A stretch of DNA of 8,103 bases from Mesotoga sp. (GCA_011620045.1 WOZY01000106.1:1-8103); one strand, 5' to 3'; shown: positions 1-6,410, numbered from the stretch's first letter. Notes: a model not told the origin generated them from the letters alone. Made by a program: numbers and translations.

Positions 1-1
1 A

Positions 2-130
2 AACGAAAATACGAGAATTTGGACTGACAAGTTCCTGCTGTCTGTCCCATTTTTCGCGACAAGGATTGAAATGGTGAGTAGGCAGGAGCTTCTGAAAAAT
101 GACATTACAAAGCAAAACAGCGTGAAATAA
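2..130 (+). CDS. Possible C-terminal end of a truncated gene, unknown product
   Basis: An open frame runs from the window edge to a TAA at 128-130, giving about 42 codons without a stop. The other two plus frames are closed by TGA within this stretch. The peptide has an ordinary protein composition, with a hydrophobic patch (KFLLSVPFFATRIEMV) followed by a charged tail ending in NSVK. The start would lie outside the window. An internal ATG at 71 has no good ribosome site. A run this long can occur by chance, so support is modest. No family is recognised. If real, it converges on the ABC transporter operon, with the repeat-rich stretch 131-543 between them. Confidence 0.4.
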   Translation, partial: NENTRIWTDKFLLSVPFFATRIEMVSRQELLKNDITKQNSVK

Positions 131-543
131 TAATGGCTGTCTTCCCGTGGAGCCTGCCCTGAGAAGGACCTGTTCAGGGCACGTGATCAAGGTCTAGCTA
201 ATAACGACCCGGATTTCTTAACCCGTTCTTTTCAACCCGAACCTGGTAGCCCGATCTCTCCCAGCCTACAGCGAGCAGCGAAGAGCGGCTCTTCTGCCCG
301 GCGAAGCCTGATGGCCTGCGTCAGCACACTGGCTCCTTTTGCCTCCTGGCGCAAGCGCCAGCATCACTTACCGACGAAGTCGGCCTCACTTCCCAGGATG
401 TTCTTCCGGACATACTTCCTGGGATGTTATTCCCAAAGGATGGCCGACCGTTTAACTTTGTCCTTTCCTACCGCTAACTTGTACCCCCGACCACGGTCTT
501 CTAAAATCCTACCAAAAGCCCGCTACCACGATTCCAACAACTG
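131..543. repeat. Gene-free repeat island 1, mosaic of short palindromes and dispersed repeats
   Basis: No credible gene. The stretch contains GCCCTGA (156-162) paired with TCAGGGC (174-180); a GAAGAGC-G-GCTCTTC palindrome (280-294); a CTGGCGC-AA-GCGCCAG palindrome (346-361); a 27-base element at 361-387 with an inner CCGAC-GAA-GTCGG hairpin; and CCCAGGA (392-398) paired with TCCTGGG (417-423). ACCCG-type trinucleotide runs occur near 207-235. TGGAGCCTGCCCT (148-160) and the 27-base element recur inverted near 5222-5344. The open frame across 311-649 runs through the repeats and into the ATPase gene on the other strand, so I do not treat it as a gene. No convincing terminator for the operon ending at 544 is visible here. 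Confidence 0.7.
361..387 (+). repeat. 27-base dispersed repeat element, copy A
   Basis: This begins GCATCACTTA, continues with the small hairpin CCGACGAAGTCGG and ends CCTC. It matches the reverse complement of 5222-5248 at 26 of 27 positions, the only difference being A versus C at position 10. It directly abuts the palindrome at 346-361. Confidence 0.8.
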
Positions 544-1641
544 TTATTCATCTTTATCCGGCAGGACTTTTGCCAGATGTGGAATGATTGCAATGGACAC
601 TTTTTCTCCCTCGGCAAAGACCTTTTTTTCGGCAGGGTTATCGATCTGAACGAGTATCTCTCCATGATCGGTCGTCACAAAGGATTCGAGGCTTCCTCCA
701 AGGTATATGTTTGTCGCAACCTCGCCCTCTATCATCCCTTTGCTTGGATCGACGAGTTTAAGAGATTCTGGCCTTGCCATAATGACTGCACTATCTCCGG
801 GTGACATCTCAGGAGAAAACTTGCGAACCTCCACAGTTTTTTCTTCAAACTTCACTTTGCATGTTTCGCCTATTTCCAGAACTTCTACCGGTAAGAAGGC
901 GACTTTTCCAACAAACCCCGCAACGAACTTTGAGTTTGGATCTTCATAGATCAAGTTTGGTGAGCCGATCTGCCTTATGATACCGTTCTTCATCACGATT
1001 ATTCTGTCCGAGAGACTCATTGCCTCGACCCTGTCGTGGGTCACGTATATCGTGGTTATTCCAAGCGTCTTCTGGATTCGCTTTATCTCGACTCGCATCT
1101 GTTCCCTCAGCAGTGCGTCCAGATTTGAAAGAGGCTCGTCTAGAAGTAGTACGGAAGGCTCCACGATCAGGCTTCTCGCAAGTGCGACACGCTGCTGCTG
1201 GCCACCGGAGAGTTTTGAAGGAGCCCTCTGGGCCAGATCTTTCAAGCCAACCAGGTCGAGAGTGCTCATTACTTTGTCCTTTATTTGCTTTGAGGGAAGC
1301 TTTCTAAGTTTCAAACCGTAAGCGACGTTGTCAAAGACGTTCATGTGTGGAAAAAGTCCGTAACTCTGAAATACGGTAGCAGTATCTCTTTTGTTGGGCG
1401 GCAGAAACGTGATGTCTTCATTCCCGAGAAAGATCTTTCCCTTTGTGGGCAGTTCGAATCCACCGATCATCCTGAGCGTCGTCGTCTTTCCGCAGCCAGA
1501 AGGACCCAGCAGAGTGACAAGTTCCCCCGGTTCTATATCGAAGTTGGCATTGTTAACGGCTATAACATCTGCCTTCCCTTTGACATCTTTGAAGACCTTG
1601 GTGACGTTTTCGATCCTAACTGAGACAGAAGTCTTTGACAT
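544..1641 (-). CDS. ABC importer ATP-binding protein, PotA/FbpC type
   Basis: This is the cytoplasmic ATPase that powers import through the permease encoded just upstream. With the ATG at 1641 the protein has 365 residues, normal for the family. Visible motifs are Walker A GPSGCGKTT (46-54), Q-loop Gln92, signature LSGGQQQR (144-151), Walker B VLLLDEP (164-170), D-loop SNLD and switch His202. A C-terminal part from about 245 to 355 fits the TOBE regulatory domain of this subfamily (MARPESLKL near 288-296). After the switch His the family usually reads THDQ; here it is THDR. The frame extends to a TTG at 1656, but GAGGTGG at 1646-1652 lies four bases before the ATG at 1641, which decides the start. 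It is the last gene of the operon, 23 bases after the permease stop. Function as an importer ATPase is near certain; the substrate is set by the binding protein. Confidence 0.95.
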   Translation of the reverse strand: MSKTSVSVRIENVTKVFKDVKGKADVIAVNNANFDIEPGELVTLLGPSGCGKTTTLRMIGGFELPTKGKIFLGNEDITFLPPNKRDTATVFQSYGLFPHMNVFDNVAYGLKLRKLPSKQIKDKVMSTLDLVGLKDLAQRAPSKLSGGQQQRVALARSLIVEPSVLLLDEPLSNLDALLREQMRVEIKRIQKTLGITTIYVTHDRVEAMSLSDRIIVMKNGIIRQIGSPNLIYEDPNSKFVAGFVGKVAFLPVEVLEIGETCKVKFEEKTVEVRKFSPEMSPGDSAVIMARPESLKLVDPSKGMIEGEVATNIYLGGSLESFVTTDHGEILVQIDNPAEKKVFAEGEKVSIAIIPHLAKVLPDKDE

Positions 1642-1645
1642 CAAA

Positions 1646-1652
1646 CCACCTC
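1646..1652 (-). promoter_or_regulatory. Ribosome binding site of the ABC ATPase gene
   Basis: GAGGTGG on the minus strand lies four bases before the ATG at 1641. It overlaps the upstream TTG-initiated extension of the frame, so it argues for the ATG start and removes five residues from the longest frame. Confidence 0.7.
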
Positions 1653-1664
1653 GCAAACCAATAA

Positions 1665-3878
1665 TCAGTTTAGAGTTACGTTCTTTTCCATGTACTCGTT
1701 CTTTGGCACAAGAAGTCTCATCAGTCCAAACGCGCCGAAGACGATGATAATCAATACAGTGGAAAGAACGCTAGCCAGTCCGAATCTTATCGATTCTGAG
1801 AAGTTATATATAAGAACCGTCATGTGGTACCACTGAGCGGATATCAGGAATATGATCGCACTGACGGCAGTCATTGATCGGACAAAAGTGTATGACATCC
1901 CGGAAATGAAGGCCGGCCGTATCAGAGGCAAGACGATAGTCCGGAAAACAGTTGTAGAATCGGCTCCCAGATCTTGCGCCGCTTCCTCTATTGCTGGATC
2001 TATCTGCCTGAGAGTGGCCACACCTCCTTCGACACCGACGGGCAGTTCCCTTATTATGTAGTTGATTACGATAATTGCACCAGTCCCAACGAGAATCAAC
2101 GGAGGTTTGTTGAAGGCCAGCACATATGAGATACCGATGAGCGTCCCCGGTATGGCGAACGGTGCGAGAATCAACCCCTCAAGAACCTTCTTCCCTGCAA
2201 ACTTCTTCCTTACGATTACCAGCGCAGCCATCATCGCTATCAGTCCGGCGAATGGTGTGGCGACTGCCGAAAGGGTGAAGGTGTCTACGATCGCGTCCCG
2301 TCCTCTCTGCAGGGCTTCAGTTATGTTCTTCAGAGTGAAAGAGTAGTCTATACCCCAGTTGGCGACGAAGCAGCCTGCAACTATCGTTCCATACAGTCCG
2401 AGGATAAATACTATGAAAAGAACGATAAACGTTATGAGGCCGAATTTCACTGGCTTGGAAACCAGATCGCTCAGTCTTGAAGAGGGCTTTCCGGTCACCG
2501 TTACGTACGACTTCCTGCTCACCCAGAATCTTTGAACTAGAAACGCAGTCAGTGTTGGCATGAGAAGGAGAATAGAAAGGGCAGCTCCGTGACCCAATCT
2601 ATTTCTTCCGGTGACTTCAATATATGCTTCAACCGAGAGGACCTTGTAGGATCCGGCAAGAAGCAAGGGATTTGCGAAGTCAGCCAGAGAGTTCGTAAAG
2701 ACGAGCAGCCAGGAGCTCAGGACTCCTGGAATAGCCAGAGGAAACGTGACCTTCGAGAAGGTTCTCCAACGGCTCCCGTTTAGGTCAAGAGAGGCCTCCT
2801 CCAGAGTCGAGTCTATGGCCTGCAAGACGCCCGAGAGAGTGAGAAAGGCAATCGGAAACATGCCGATAGTCTGTACGGCTGTAAGGCCTCCAAGCCCATA
2901 TATTGTAAAGTCCTTCAGTCCGAGTATTTGCTTTGTTATTAGTCCGTTGCTTCCAAAGAGCAGAATCAGAGATAAAGACAGGGAGAATGGCGGAGAGATT
3001 ACTGGCAGAAGCCCCATAGTGCTCAGGAACTTCTTTCCCCTCGTTGCCGTCCTGTTTATCACAAAGGCAAAAATGAATCCTATGATCGTCGAGAAGGAAG
3101 CCGTAAGGATACCGAGCTTCACGCTTCCCCAGAGCGCGTTAAGATACTGCTTTGAAGAGAGAATCGTAATCCAGGTCTGCATCGAGAACTTCCCGTCTTC
3201 AAGGAAAGTCAATCTGACGGCTTCAAAGAGAGGATAGGCTACGAAGATTCCAACCATAAGGAAGAGTCCCATGATGACGTAGCCCATGATAGGATCTCTG
3301 AAGAATTTCGAAATGAAATAGATAATGGCAAAAATGGCGAAGGCCCCTATCATAAATATGTTCAGCAGGTTGGTGTAATTCTCCCCAGCCTCCGCGGACA
3401 TTAGGAAAACCAGAAATCCCGTCATGTCATAACGAGTTTCATCTATCAGTGGTGCGAGCACCAGCGAAACACTCTTTCCTTCGAATGAATACTCGAGGGA
3501 AGAGTAGTAGTTCTCAAGATAGTAGACGCTTTCAAGCGCCTTTTCGAAGTCCTCCGAACTGTAGTTCGATTCATAGAAGGTTCTCAGTTGTTCGTTCGGG
3601 GTGAAGACCTGCAGTTCATCCCAGCCGGGCACTCCGTGAACATAGATTATATCTGCTTCGTTGAACTCCTTGTTTACTGCGGTAATCCAGTCCTCGGCAA
3701 GTTCCTTGTCTCTTGGTGCCGATTCGGCAAGAACCGTAACCAGCTGCCTTTGGTTGTCTCTAACAACCTTTAAAAAAGAGTCTTTCAGCGTATCAAAGAT
3801 CCAGAAAAGGGCTGCAAAGACCAAAACACTAATTAACGCGAATGATAAGAGTTTTCTCCAGGAATACAATCCGATCAC
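1665..3878 (-). CDS. Fused double ABC permease, FbpB type, with extra N-terminal extracytoplasmic domain
   Basis: Inner-membrane permease of 737 residues containing both transmembrane domains of the importer. Each half has the EAA loop that docks on the ATPase: EEASLDLNGSRWRTF at about 360-374, followed by FPLAIPG, and EEAAQDLGADSTTVF at about 631-645, followed by LPLIRP. Typical fused members are, from memory, about 500-560 residues. Here the extra length is N-terminal: a membrane segment (about 10-28), a soluble charged stretch (about 30-155), then two more membrane segments (about 171-191 and 197-220) before the first conserved permease domain. The soluble stretch should face outward and I do not recognise its fold. 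The start is GTG at 3878; its ribosome site is weak (AAGGTT about 12 bases upstream), and an in-frame TTG four codons in is an alternative. It lies 75 bases after the binding-protein gene, behind a hairpin, and 23 bases before the ATPase gene. Confidence 0.93.
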   Translation of the reverse strand: MIGLYSWRKLLSFALISVLVFAALFWIFDTLKDSFLKVVRDNQRQLVTVLAESAPRDKELAEDWITAVNKEFNEADIIYVHGVPGWDELQVFTPNEQLRTFYESNYSSEDFEKALESVYYLENYYSSLEYSFEGKSVSLVLAPLIDETRYDMTGFLVFLMSAEAGENYTNLLNIFMIGAFAIFAIIYFISKFFRDPIMGYVIMGLFLMVGIFVAYPLFEAVRLTFLEDGKFSMQTWITILSSKQYLNALWGSVKLGILTASFSTIIGFIFAFVINRTATRGKKFLSTMGLLPVISPPFSLSLSLILLFGSNGLITKQILGLKDFTIYGLGGLTAVQTIGMFPIAFLTLSGVLQAIDSTLEEASLDLNGSRWRTFSKVTFPLAIPGVLSSWLLVFTNSLADFANPLLLAGSYKVLSVEAYIEVTGRNRLGHGAALSILLLMPTLTAFLVQRFWVSRKSYVTVTGKPSSRLSDLVSKPVKFGLITFIVLFIVFILGLYGTIVAGCFVANWGIDYSFTLKNITEALQRGRDAIVDTFTLSAVATPFAGLIAMMAALVIVRKKFAGKKVLEGLILAPFAIPGTLIGISYVLAFNKPPLILVGTGAIIVINYIIRELPVGVEGGVATLRQIDPAIEEAAQDLGADSTTVFRTIVLPLIRPAFISGMSYTFVRSMTAVSAIIFLISAQWYHMTVLIYNFSESIRFGLASVLSTVLIIIVFGAFGLMRLLVPKNEYMEKNVTLN

Positions 3879-3908
3879 ACCCCAAGAGTAACCTTGATTG
3901 GTGAAGCC

Positions 3909-3942
3909 AAAATGAAGAAGAGCAGGAGACTAGCTCCTGCTC
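3909..3942 (-). terminator. Intra-operon terminator or attenuating hairpin after the binding-protein gene
   Basis: On the minus strand a perfect 9-base stem, GAGCAGGAG paired with CTCCTGCTC, encloses a 5-base loop (stem arms 3934-3942 and 3920-3928). It is followed at once by the T-rich TTCTTCATTTT (3919-3909). It begins 11 bases beyond the binding-protein stop and ends 30 bases before the permease start. Its form fits an intrinsic terminator. Because the permease and ATPase follow with no clear promoter between, partial readthrough would make more binding protein than membrane components, a common arrangement in such operons. A role in 3'-end mRNA protection is also possible. Confidence 0.8.
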
Positions 3943-3953
3943 CGATCAACGAA

Positions 3954-4955
3954 TTAGTCTGCCCCGCCGCCGATTTCTTGCGTCCAGCGATCGAGCAGTC
4001 TTTCTTTGTTCTCAGCATCCCAGATGTAATTCTGGTTAACTGTCTTGATTTCGTCCATGCTGAAAGAAAGCGGATGCTTAGGAGCTATCCTCGAGACTGG
4101 TATAACGTACCAACCTGCGATAATCGCCTGCGCCTCTTCGGTCAGAATCCAGTCATACAACTTCTTAGCATTGACAGGATCCGGTCCATCCTTTATCAAA
4201 GACATCGAAGCAATTTCGAAGCCAGTACCTTCCTCAGGAACAGTAATTGTGATATCTGCCCCTTCGGCCTTAAGCTTGACCATATCGTGAGCATAGCCTA
4301 TAGCAAAGGGAATTTCTCCTATTGCGACACTCTTTCCACCAGCGGAACCGGATCTTGTGTACATTTCGACGTTCTTATCCAGTTTTTTAAGATATTGGAA
4401 AGCGAGATCCTCGTCACCACCAAAGAGAGCAATCATGCAAGTAATGAGATTGTAGGCCGTTCCTGAAGTATTTGGGTTTGCCACTCTCACGAGGCCCTTG
4501 TACTTAGAATCGATTATGTCGAACCAGCCCTTGGGCGGTTCAAGTCCGAGTTCTGCTGCGCGACCGTTGTGAGTGGCGAAGGCCAGCGGCCCGAGATAAA
4601 GGCCTATCCAGTAGCCCTCTGGATCCTTGTACTGCTCGGGCGTGTTTGCAGCTGCTCTAGAGAAATAAGGAGTTGTTAGACCCTTCAGCTTCGCGCTGAT
4701 GTGGTTCAGTCCGACTCCTCCAACCCATATTGAGGCTTGCGGATTCAGCTTTTCGGCTTCCATTCTAGCTTCTGCCTCTCCACCGGAAAGTCTGATCCAG
4801 TCAACCCTTATACCGGTCACTTCTTCGTACTTATCGAACAGCTCTTTTGCTGCAAGCTCTTCAAGAGTCGTGTAAACCGTAAACGAGTCTGCAGCGAGAA
4901 GGGTTACAGAGAAGGCAACACAGATGACACTAATCAAAACCAGAAATCTTCTCAT
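3954..4955 (-). CDS. Extracytoplasmic solute-binding protein of ABC importer, Fe(III)/organophosphate-type family
   Basis: Exported binding protein of 333 residues that captures the substrate and delivers it to the permease. Residues 1-21 are a signal peptide (MRRF, hydrophobic core, then LLAADS); no lipobox cysteine is present. The fold family shows in GVGLNHISAKLKGLTTPY (80-97), NPNTSGTAYN (160-169) and EIPFAIGYAHD (214-224). The paired tyrosines of iron-binding FbpA are not seen at the equivalent position. Instead there is His223-Asp224 followed by EGTGFE with Glu247, like the phosphate-contacting set I recall from AfuA-type sugar-phosphate binders. An organophosphate is therefore a better guess than iron, though this is inference. 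The ATG at 4955 has AAGGAGGT nine bases upstream. It is the first gene of the operon, with its own promoter near 5050. Confidence 0.92.
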   Translation of the reverse strand: MRRFLVLISVICVAFSVTLLAADSFTVYTTLEELAAKELFDKYEEVTGIRVDWIRLSGGEAEARMEAEKLNPQASIWVGGVGLNHISAKLKGLTTPYFSRAAANTPEQYKDPEGYWIGLYLGPLAFATHNGRAAELGLEPPKGWFDIIDSKYKGLVRVANPNTSGTAYNLITCMIALFGGDEDLAFQYLKKLDKNVEMYTRSGSAGGKSVAIGEIPFAIGYAHDMVKLKAEGADITITVPEEGTGFEIASMSLIKDGPDPVNAKKLYDWILTEEAQAIIAGWYVIPVSRIAPKHPLSFSMDEIKTVNQNYIWDAENKERLLDRWTQEIGGGAD

Positions 4956-4964
4956 TTCAAAAAA

Positions 4965-4972
4965 ACCTCCTT
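4965..4972 (-). promoter_or_regulatory. Ribosome binding site of the binding-protein gene within a small inverted repeat
   Basis: AAGGAGGT on the minus strand lies nine bases before the ATG at 4955. It sits in the loop between TTTCAA (minus strand, 4976-4971) and TTGAAA (4960-4955), a 6-base stem that reaches the first base of the start codon. The ribosome site would stay exposed in the loop, so strong repression is not implied. Confidence 0.75.
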
Positions 4973-5049
4973 GAAAGACGTGTGATTTTGGAGAGCGGTT
5001 GTCATTGCTGCGTTAGATTAAGGTAGGATGAATTATTTGACTTGTCGCG

Positions 5050-5058
5050 ATTATACCA
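5050..5058 (-). promoter_or_regulatory. Extended -10 promoter of the ABC importer operon
   Basis: On the minus strand TGGTATAAT is a perfect -10 hexamer with the TGn extension. It predicts a start near 5043 and a leader of about 88 bases before the ATG at 4955. The -35 at 17-base spacing (TCAATT) is poor, as often tolerated with an extended -10. The leader contains no riboswitch I recognise. Confidence 0.6.
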
Positions 5059-5221
5059 TTGAGAAGACTCCAAATTGACATAGATTTTTTCAGTTTCGTG
5101 GAGAATGCCAGTCTGCTGACGAAGTAATAACAAAGCATAAGACGCAATGCGCCGGAAAGCATCGGCGGTCGCAATTCCGGCGTAGCCGTGCCGGGACGCA
5201 AGGCTGCCTTCAGTAGAAGGC

Positions 5222-5248
5222 GAGGCCGACTTCGTCGGGAAGTGATGC
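5222..5248 (-). repeat. 27-base dispersed repeat element, copy B (inverted)
   Basis: The reverse complement matches 361-387 at 26 of 27 bases, including the CCGACGAAGTCGG hairpin core. Its GGCATCACTTCC head is duplicated next to it at 5258-5269 (minus strand), giving a 20-base period. Confidence 0.8.
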
Positions 5249-5331
5249 CATTGCGCAGGAAGTGATGCCGCTTTCAGCGAGAGGCTTAAGAGCCATGAAT
5301 ACCGTGCAGCATCCCCTAACAAGAGCACTTT

Positions 5332-5344
5332 AGGGCAGGCTCCA
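5332..5344 (-). repeat. TGGAGCCTGCCCT repeat, inverted copy
   Basis: An exact 13-base match to 148-160 on the opposite strand. A third related copy, GAGCCTGCCCTGA, occurs at 7935-7947 and matches 150-162 exactly. One copy is found in each of the three gene-free islands. Confidence 0.7.
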
Positions 5345-5404
5345 AAGGATGACATCCTCAGCAACACTGAGGAGCATGATAATTCAACTGCTTAAGTTCA
5401 CCAA

Positions 5405-5430
5405 ACCCTAGACCCGAGACCCTAAACCCG
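5405..5430 (+). repeat. Degenerate ACCC-rich tandem run
   Basis: ACCCTAGACCC followed by GAGACCCTA and AACCCG makes a short degenerate tandem of ACCC units. ACCCTAGACCC recurs exactly at 8032-8042 and GAGACCCTA at 8029-8037, while looser ACCCG copies occur in island 1 near 207-235. No function is evident. Confidence 0.6.
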
Positions 5431-5451
5431 CTTTCACCCTAAAAAAGGCTT

Positions 5452-6066
5452 CTATGGAGAACTTTCCTGCGTCTGAAAGGTTATTACGGGCTTCTTGAAA
5501 AGGCTGGCAAGCAGGGCGTGCACCGACACCACCGGGATGAAGAAGATGAAAGAGAGAAGCATACTGATCTCGTACCAGAGACTGCTACCTTTAACGGGTC
5601 TGCCTTTGATCCTATTTAGGAGGGCTCCCCAGGCTATACCGAAGCTGTTTCCCATCATTATTGTTCTAACTGTGCCCAATATACCCCTGGCCTTGGATTC
5701 CCCGTAACTCTGGATGAGACTTTTCCATAAATGCTCAGATGGTTTTCCGGAAGAAGTTGCATACCCCCTGGCGAAGAGAATAGCAGGGGCTTCATCTTGT
5801 GGAATTTCTTCAACGTCGGCGACGAAAAGCATCTGGATGTCTTCTTCTTTGATACCCTCTTTTTTGGCAACTCTGTTGTGGAAAACAGAACAGACCTCGC
5901 ATCCATTTATTTCGGTAACAGTGAGCATAATCTTTTCGATAAGCTCTATACTCAGCTCTCCGTTTCGCTTTGATCGGGACATGTGGCCAACAGTTCTGAT
6001 ACCGTTGAAGAGAATCCAATACAACTCTGTCAGTGAAAAGAAGCGCTTATAAAACTCTTGAGTCAA
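5452..6066 (-). CDS. AhpD-like carboxymuconolactone decarboxylase family protein with C-terminal membrane segment
   Basis: Protein of 204 residues. The family signature CEVCSVFH (Cys56, Cys59, His63) is the CxxCxxxH motif of AhpD-type proteins, where the cysteine pair is a peroxide-linked redox centre. The helical part upstream (about 35-55) and the region with GNSFGIAWGALLNRIKG (139-155) fit the wider family. Unusually, residues about 166-190 form one hydrophobic segment (SMLLSFIFFIPVVSV core), so the protein may be membrane attached; family members of about 100-150 residues lack it. The start is TTG at 6066, chosen because GGAGGA lies four bases upstream and a -10 lies near 6123. It probably serves thiol-based redox or peroxide handling, but the substrate is unknown. 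It has its own promoter and is separated from the upstream small gene by 114 bases. No clear terminator is seen after its stop. Confidence 0.88.
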   Translation of the reverse strand: MTQEFYKRFFSLTELYWILFNGIRTVGHMSRSKRNGELSIELIEKIMLTVTEINGCEVCSVFHNRVAKKEGIKEEDIQMLFVADVEEIPQDEAPAILFARGYATSSGKPSEHLWKSLIQSYGESKARGILGTVRTIMMGNSFGIAWGALLNRIKGRPVKGSSLWYEISMLLSFIFFIPVVSVHALLASLFKKPVITFQTQESSP

Positions 6067-6070
6067 TTCT

Positions 6071-6076
6071 TCCTCC
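6071..6076 (-). promoter_or_regulatory. Ribosome binding site supporting a TTG start
   Basis: GGAGGA on the minus strand is four bases before the TTG at 6066. It decides this start for the AhpD-like gene, where the first in-frame ATG would cut off 28 residues. Confidence 0.7.
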
Positions 6077-6122
6077 AGGAAAATCCCGACAAAATTCGAG
6101 AATAAAAATCCGAAATCATCCT

Positions 6123-6131
6123 ATTTTAGCA
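6123..6131 (-). promoter_or_regulatory. Possible extended -10 promoter of the AhpD-like gene
   Basis: TGCTAAAAT on the minus strand fits TGn plus a TATAAT-like hexamer, with a predicted start near 6116 and a leader of about 50 bases. The -35 region is poor. It lies in the 114-base gap after the upstream gene, so the gene can be transcribed alone or by readthrough. Confidence 0.45.
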
Positions 6132-6180
6132 TTTCTCGGTATTGCAGAGTTGATCGAAGAAATCAGATCGGCTTTCGACA

Positions 6181-6378
6181 TCATCTTTTGCTGTTAATTC
6201 TCACGAAATATTCAACGCTTCTATCCCAGGTCTTCTCCTGCTCTGCTGTGAAATAGCAGGCCGGCAGTTCTCCGTTTTTTCGATGATAAGCTATGCACTC
6301 GCAGCACTTGCCCTTTCTGGGACATCCGGGATAAGTGCAGTTGCATTTCTCGAGATTTCTGTCGACTTCACATTCCAA
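6181..6378 (-). CDS. Small cysteine-rich protein, DUF6485-like
   Basis: A 65-residue protein with eight cysteines: Cys3, 12, 14, 19, 25, 26, 28 and 41, plus His32. The core, [22 protein letters not shown] (split as 12-28 and 29-33) then ELPACYF (37-43), matches my memory of the DUF6485 family, whose function is not known. The cysteine spacing (CxC, CCxC) suggests metal binding, either zinc or an iron-sulfur centre; this is inference. No signal peptide is present, so it should be cytoplasmic. The start is TTG at 6378, fixed by AAAGGAGGT seven bases upstream. The gene lies upstream of and on the same strand as the AhpD-like gene, which makes a shared thiol or redox theme possible but not shown. 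It is divergent from the secreted-protein gene at 6539. Confidence 0.85.
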   Translation of the reverse strand: MECEVDRNLEKCNCTYPGCPRKGKCCECIAYHRKNGELPACYFTAEQEKTWDRSVEYFVRINSKR

Positions 6379-6385
6379 AATCAGT

Positions 6386-6394
6386 ACCTCCTTT
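6386..6394 (-). promoter_or_regulatory. Strong ribosome binding site of the DUF6485-like gene
   Basis: AAAGGAGGT on the minus strand sits seven bases before the TTG at 6378. This near-perfect site supports the TTG start of so small a gene. Confidence 0.8.
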
Positions 6395-6410
6395 GTTCAG
6401 TTCATCCCTG

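Larger units (their letters stand above)
5101..5451. repeat. Gene-free repeat island 2, inverted relative to island 1
   Basis: No credible gene between the operon promoter and the gene ending at 5452. The stretch contains CGCCGGAA (5150-5157) paired with TTCCGGCG (5175-5182); the hairpin GCCTTC-AGTA-GAAGGC (5206-5221); the 27-base element at 5222-5248; a second GGAAGTGATGCC at 5258-5269, 20 bases from the first at 5238; AGGGCAGGCTCCA at 5332-5344; and the ACCC-rich run at 5405-5430. The repeat content keeps several short frames open, including one spanning 5002-5367 on the minus strand. That one lacks a good ribosome site and covers the operon promoter, so it is not called. Confidence 0.7.

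Noticed and set aside
131..430. CRISPR array or integron site in the palindrome-rich island
   Set aside because: Repeats are not regularly spaced identical units with unique spacers, and there are no cas or integrase genes in the window.
311..649. 112-residue plus-strand open frame
   Set aside because: It crosses palindromes and the 27-base repeat, then overlaps the 3' end of the ATPase gene on the other strand; no start signal.
3894..4466. 190-residue plus-strand open frame opposite the binding-protein gene
   Set aside because: A shadow of a well supported gene on the other strand, with no domain signal and no ribosome site.
4956..5043. Riboswitch in the leader of the importer operon
   Set aside because: The leader is about 88 bases with no recognisable aptamer core; only a 6-base stem around the ribosome site is visible.
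5075..5080. Plus-strand TTGACA as a -35 box
   Set aside because: No -10 at normal spacing and no plus-strand gene downstream; the real promoter here is the minus-strand extended -10 at 5050-5058.
5002..5367. 121-residue minus-strand open frame
   Set aside because: It runs through the repeat island and the operon promoter, has no good ribosome site, and shares its HHFPTKSAS-like peptide with the island 1 frame only because both translate the same DNA repeat.
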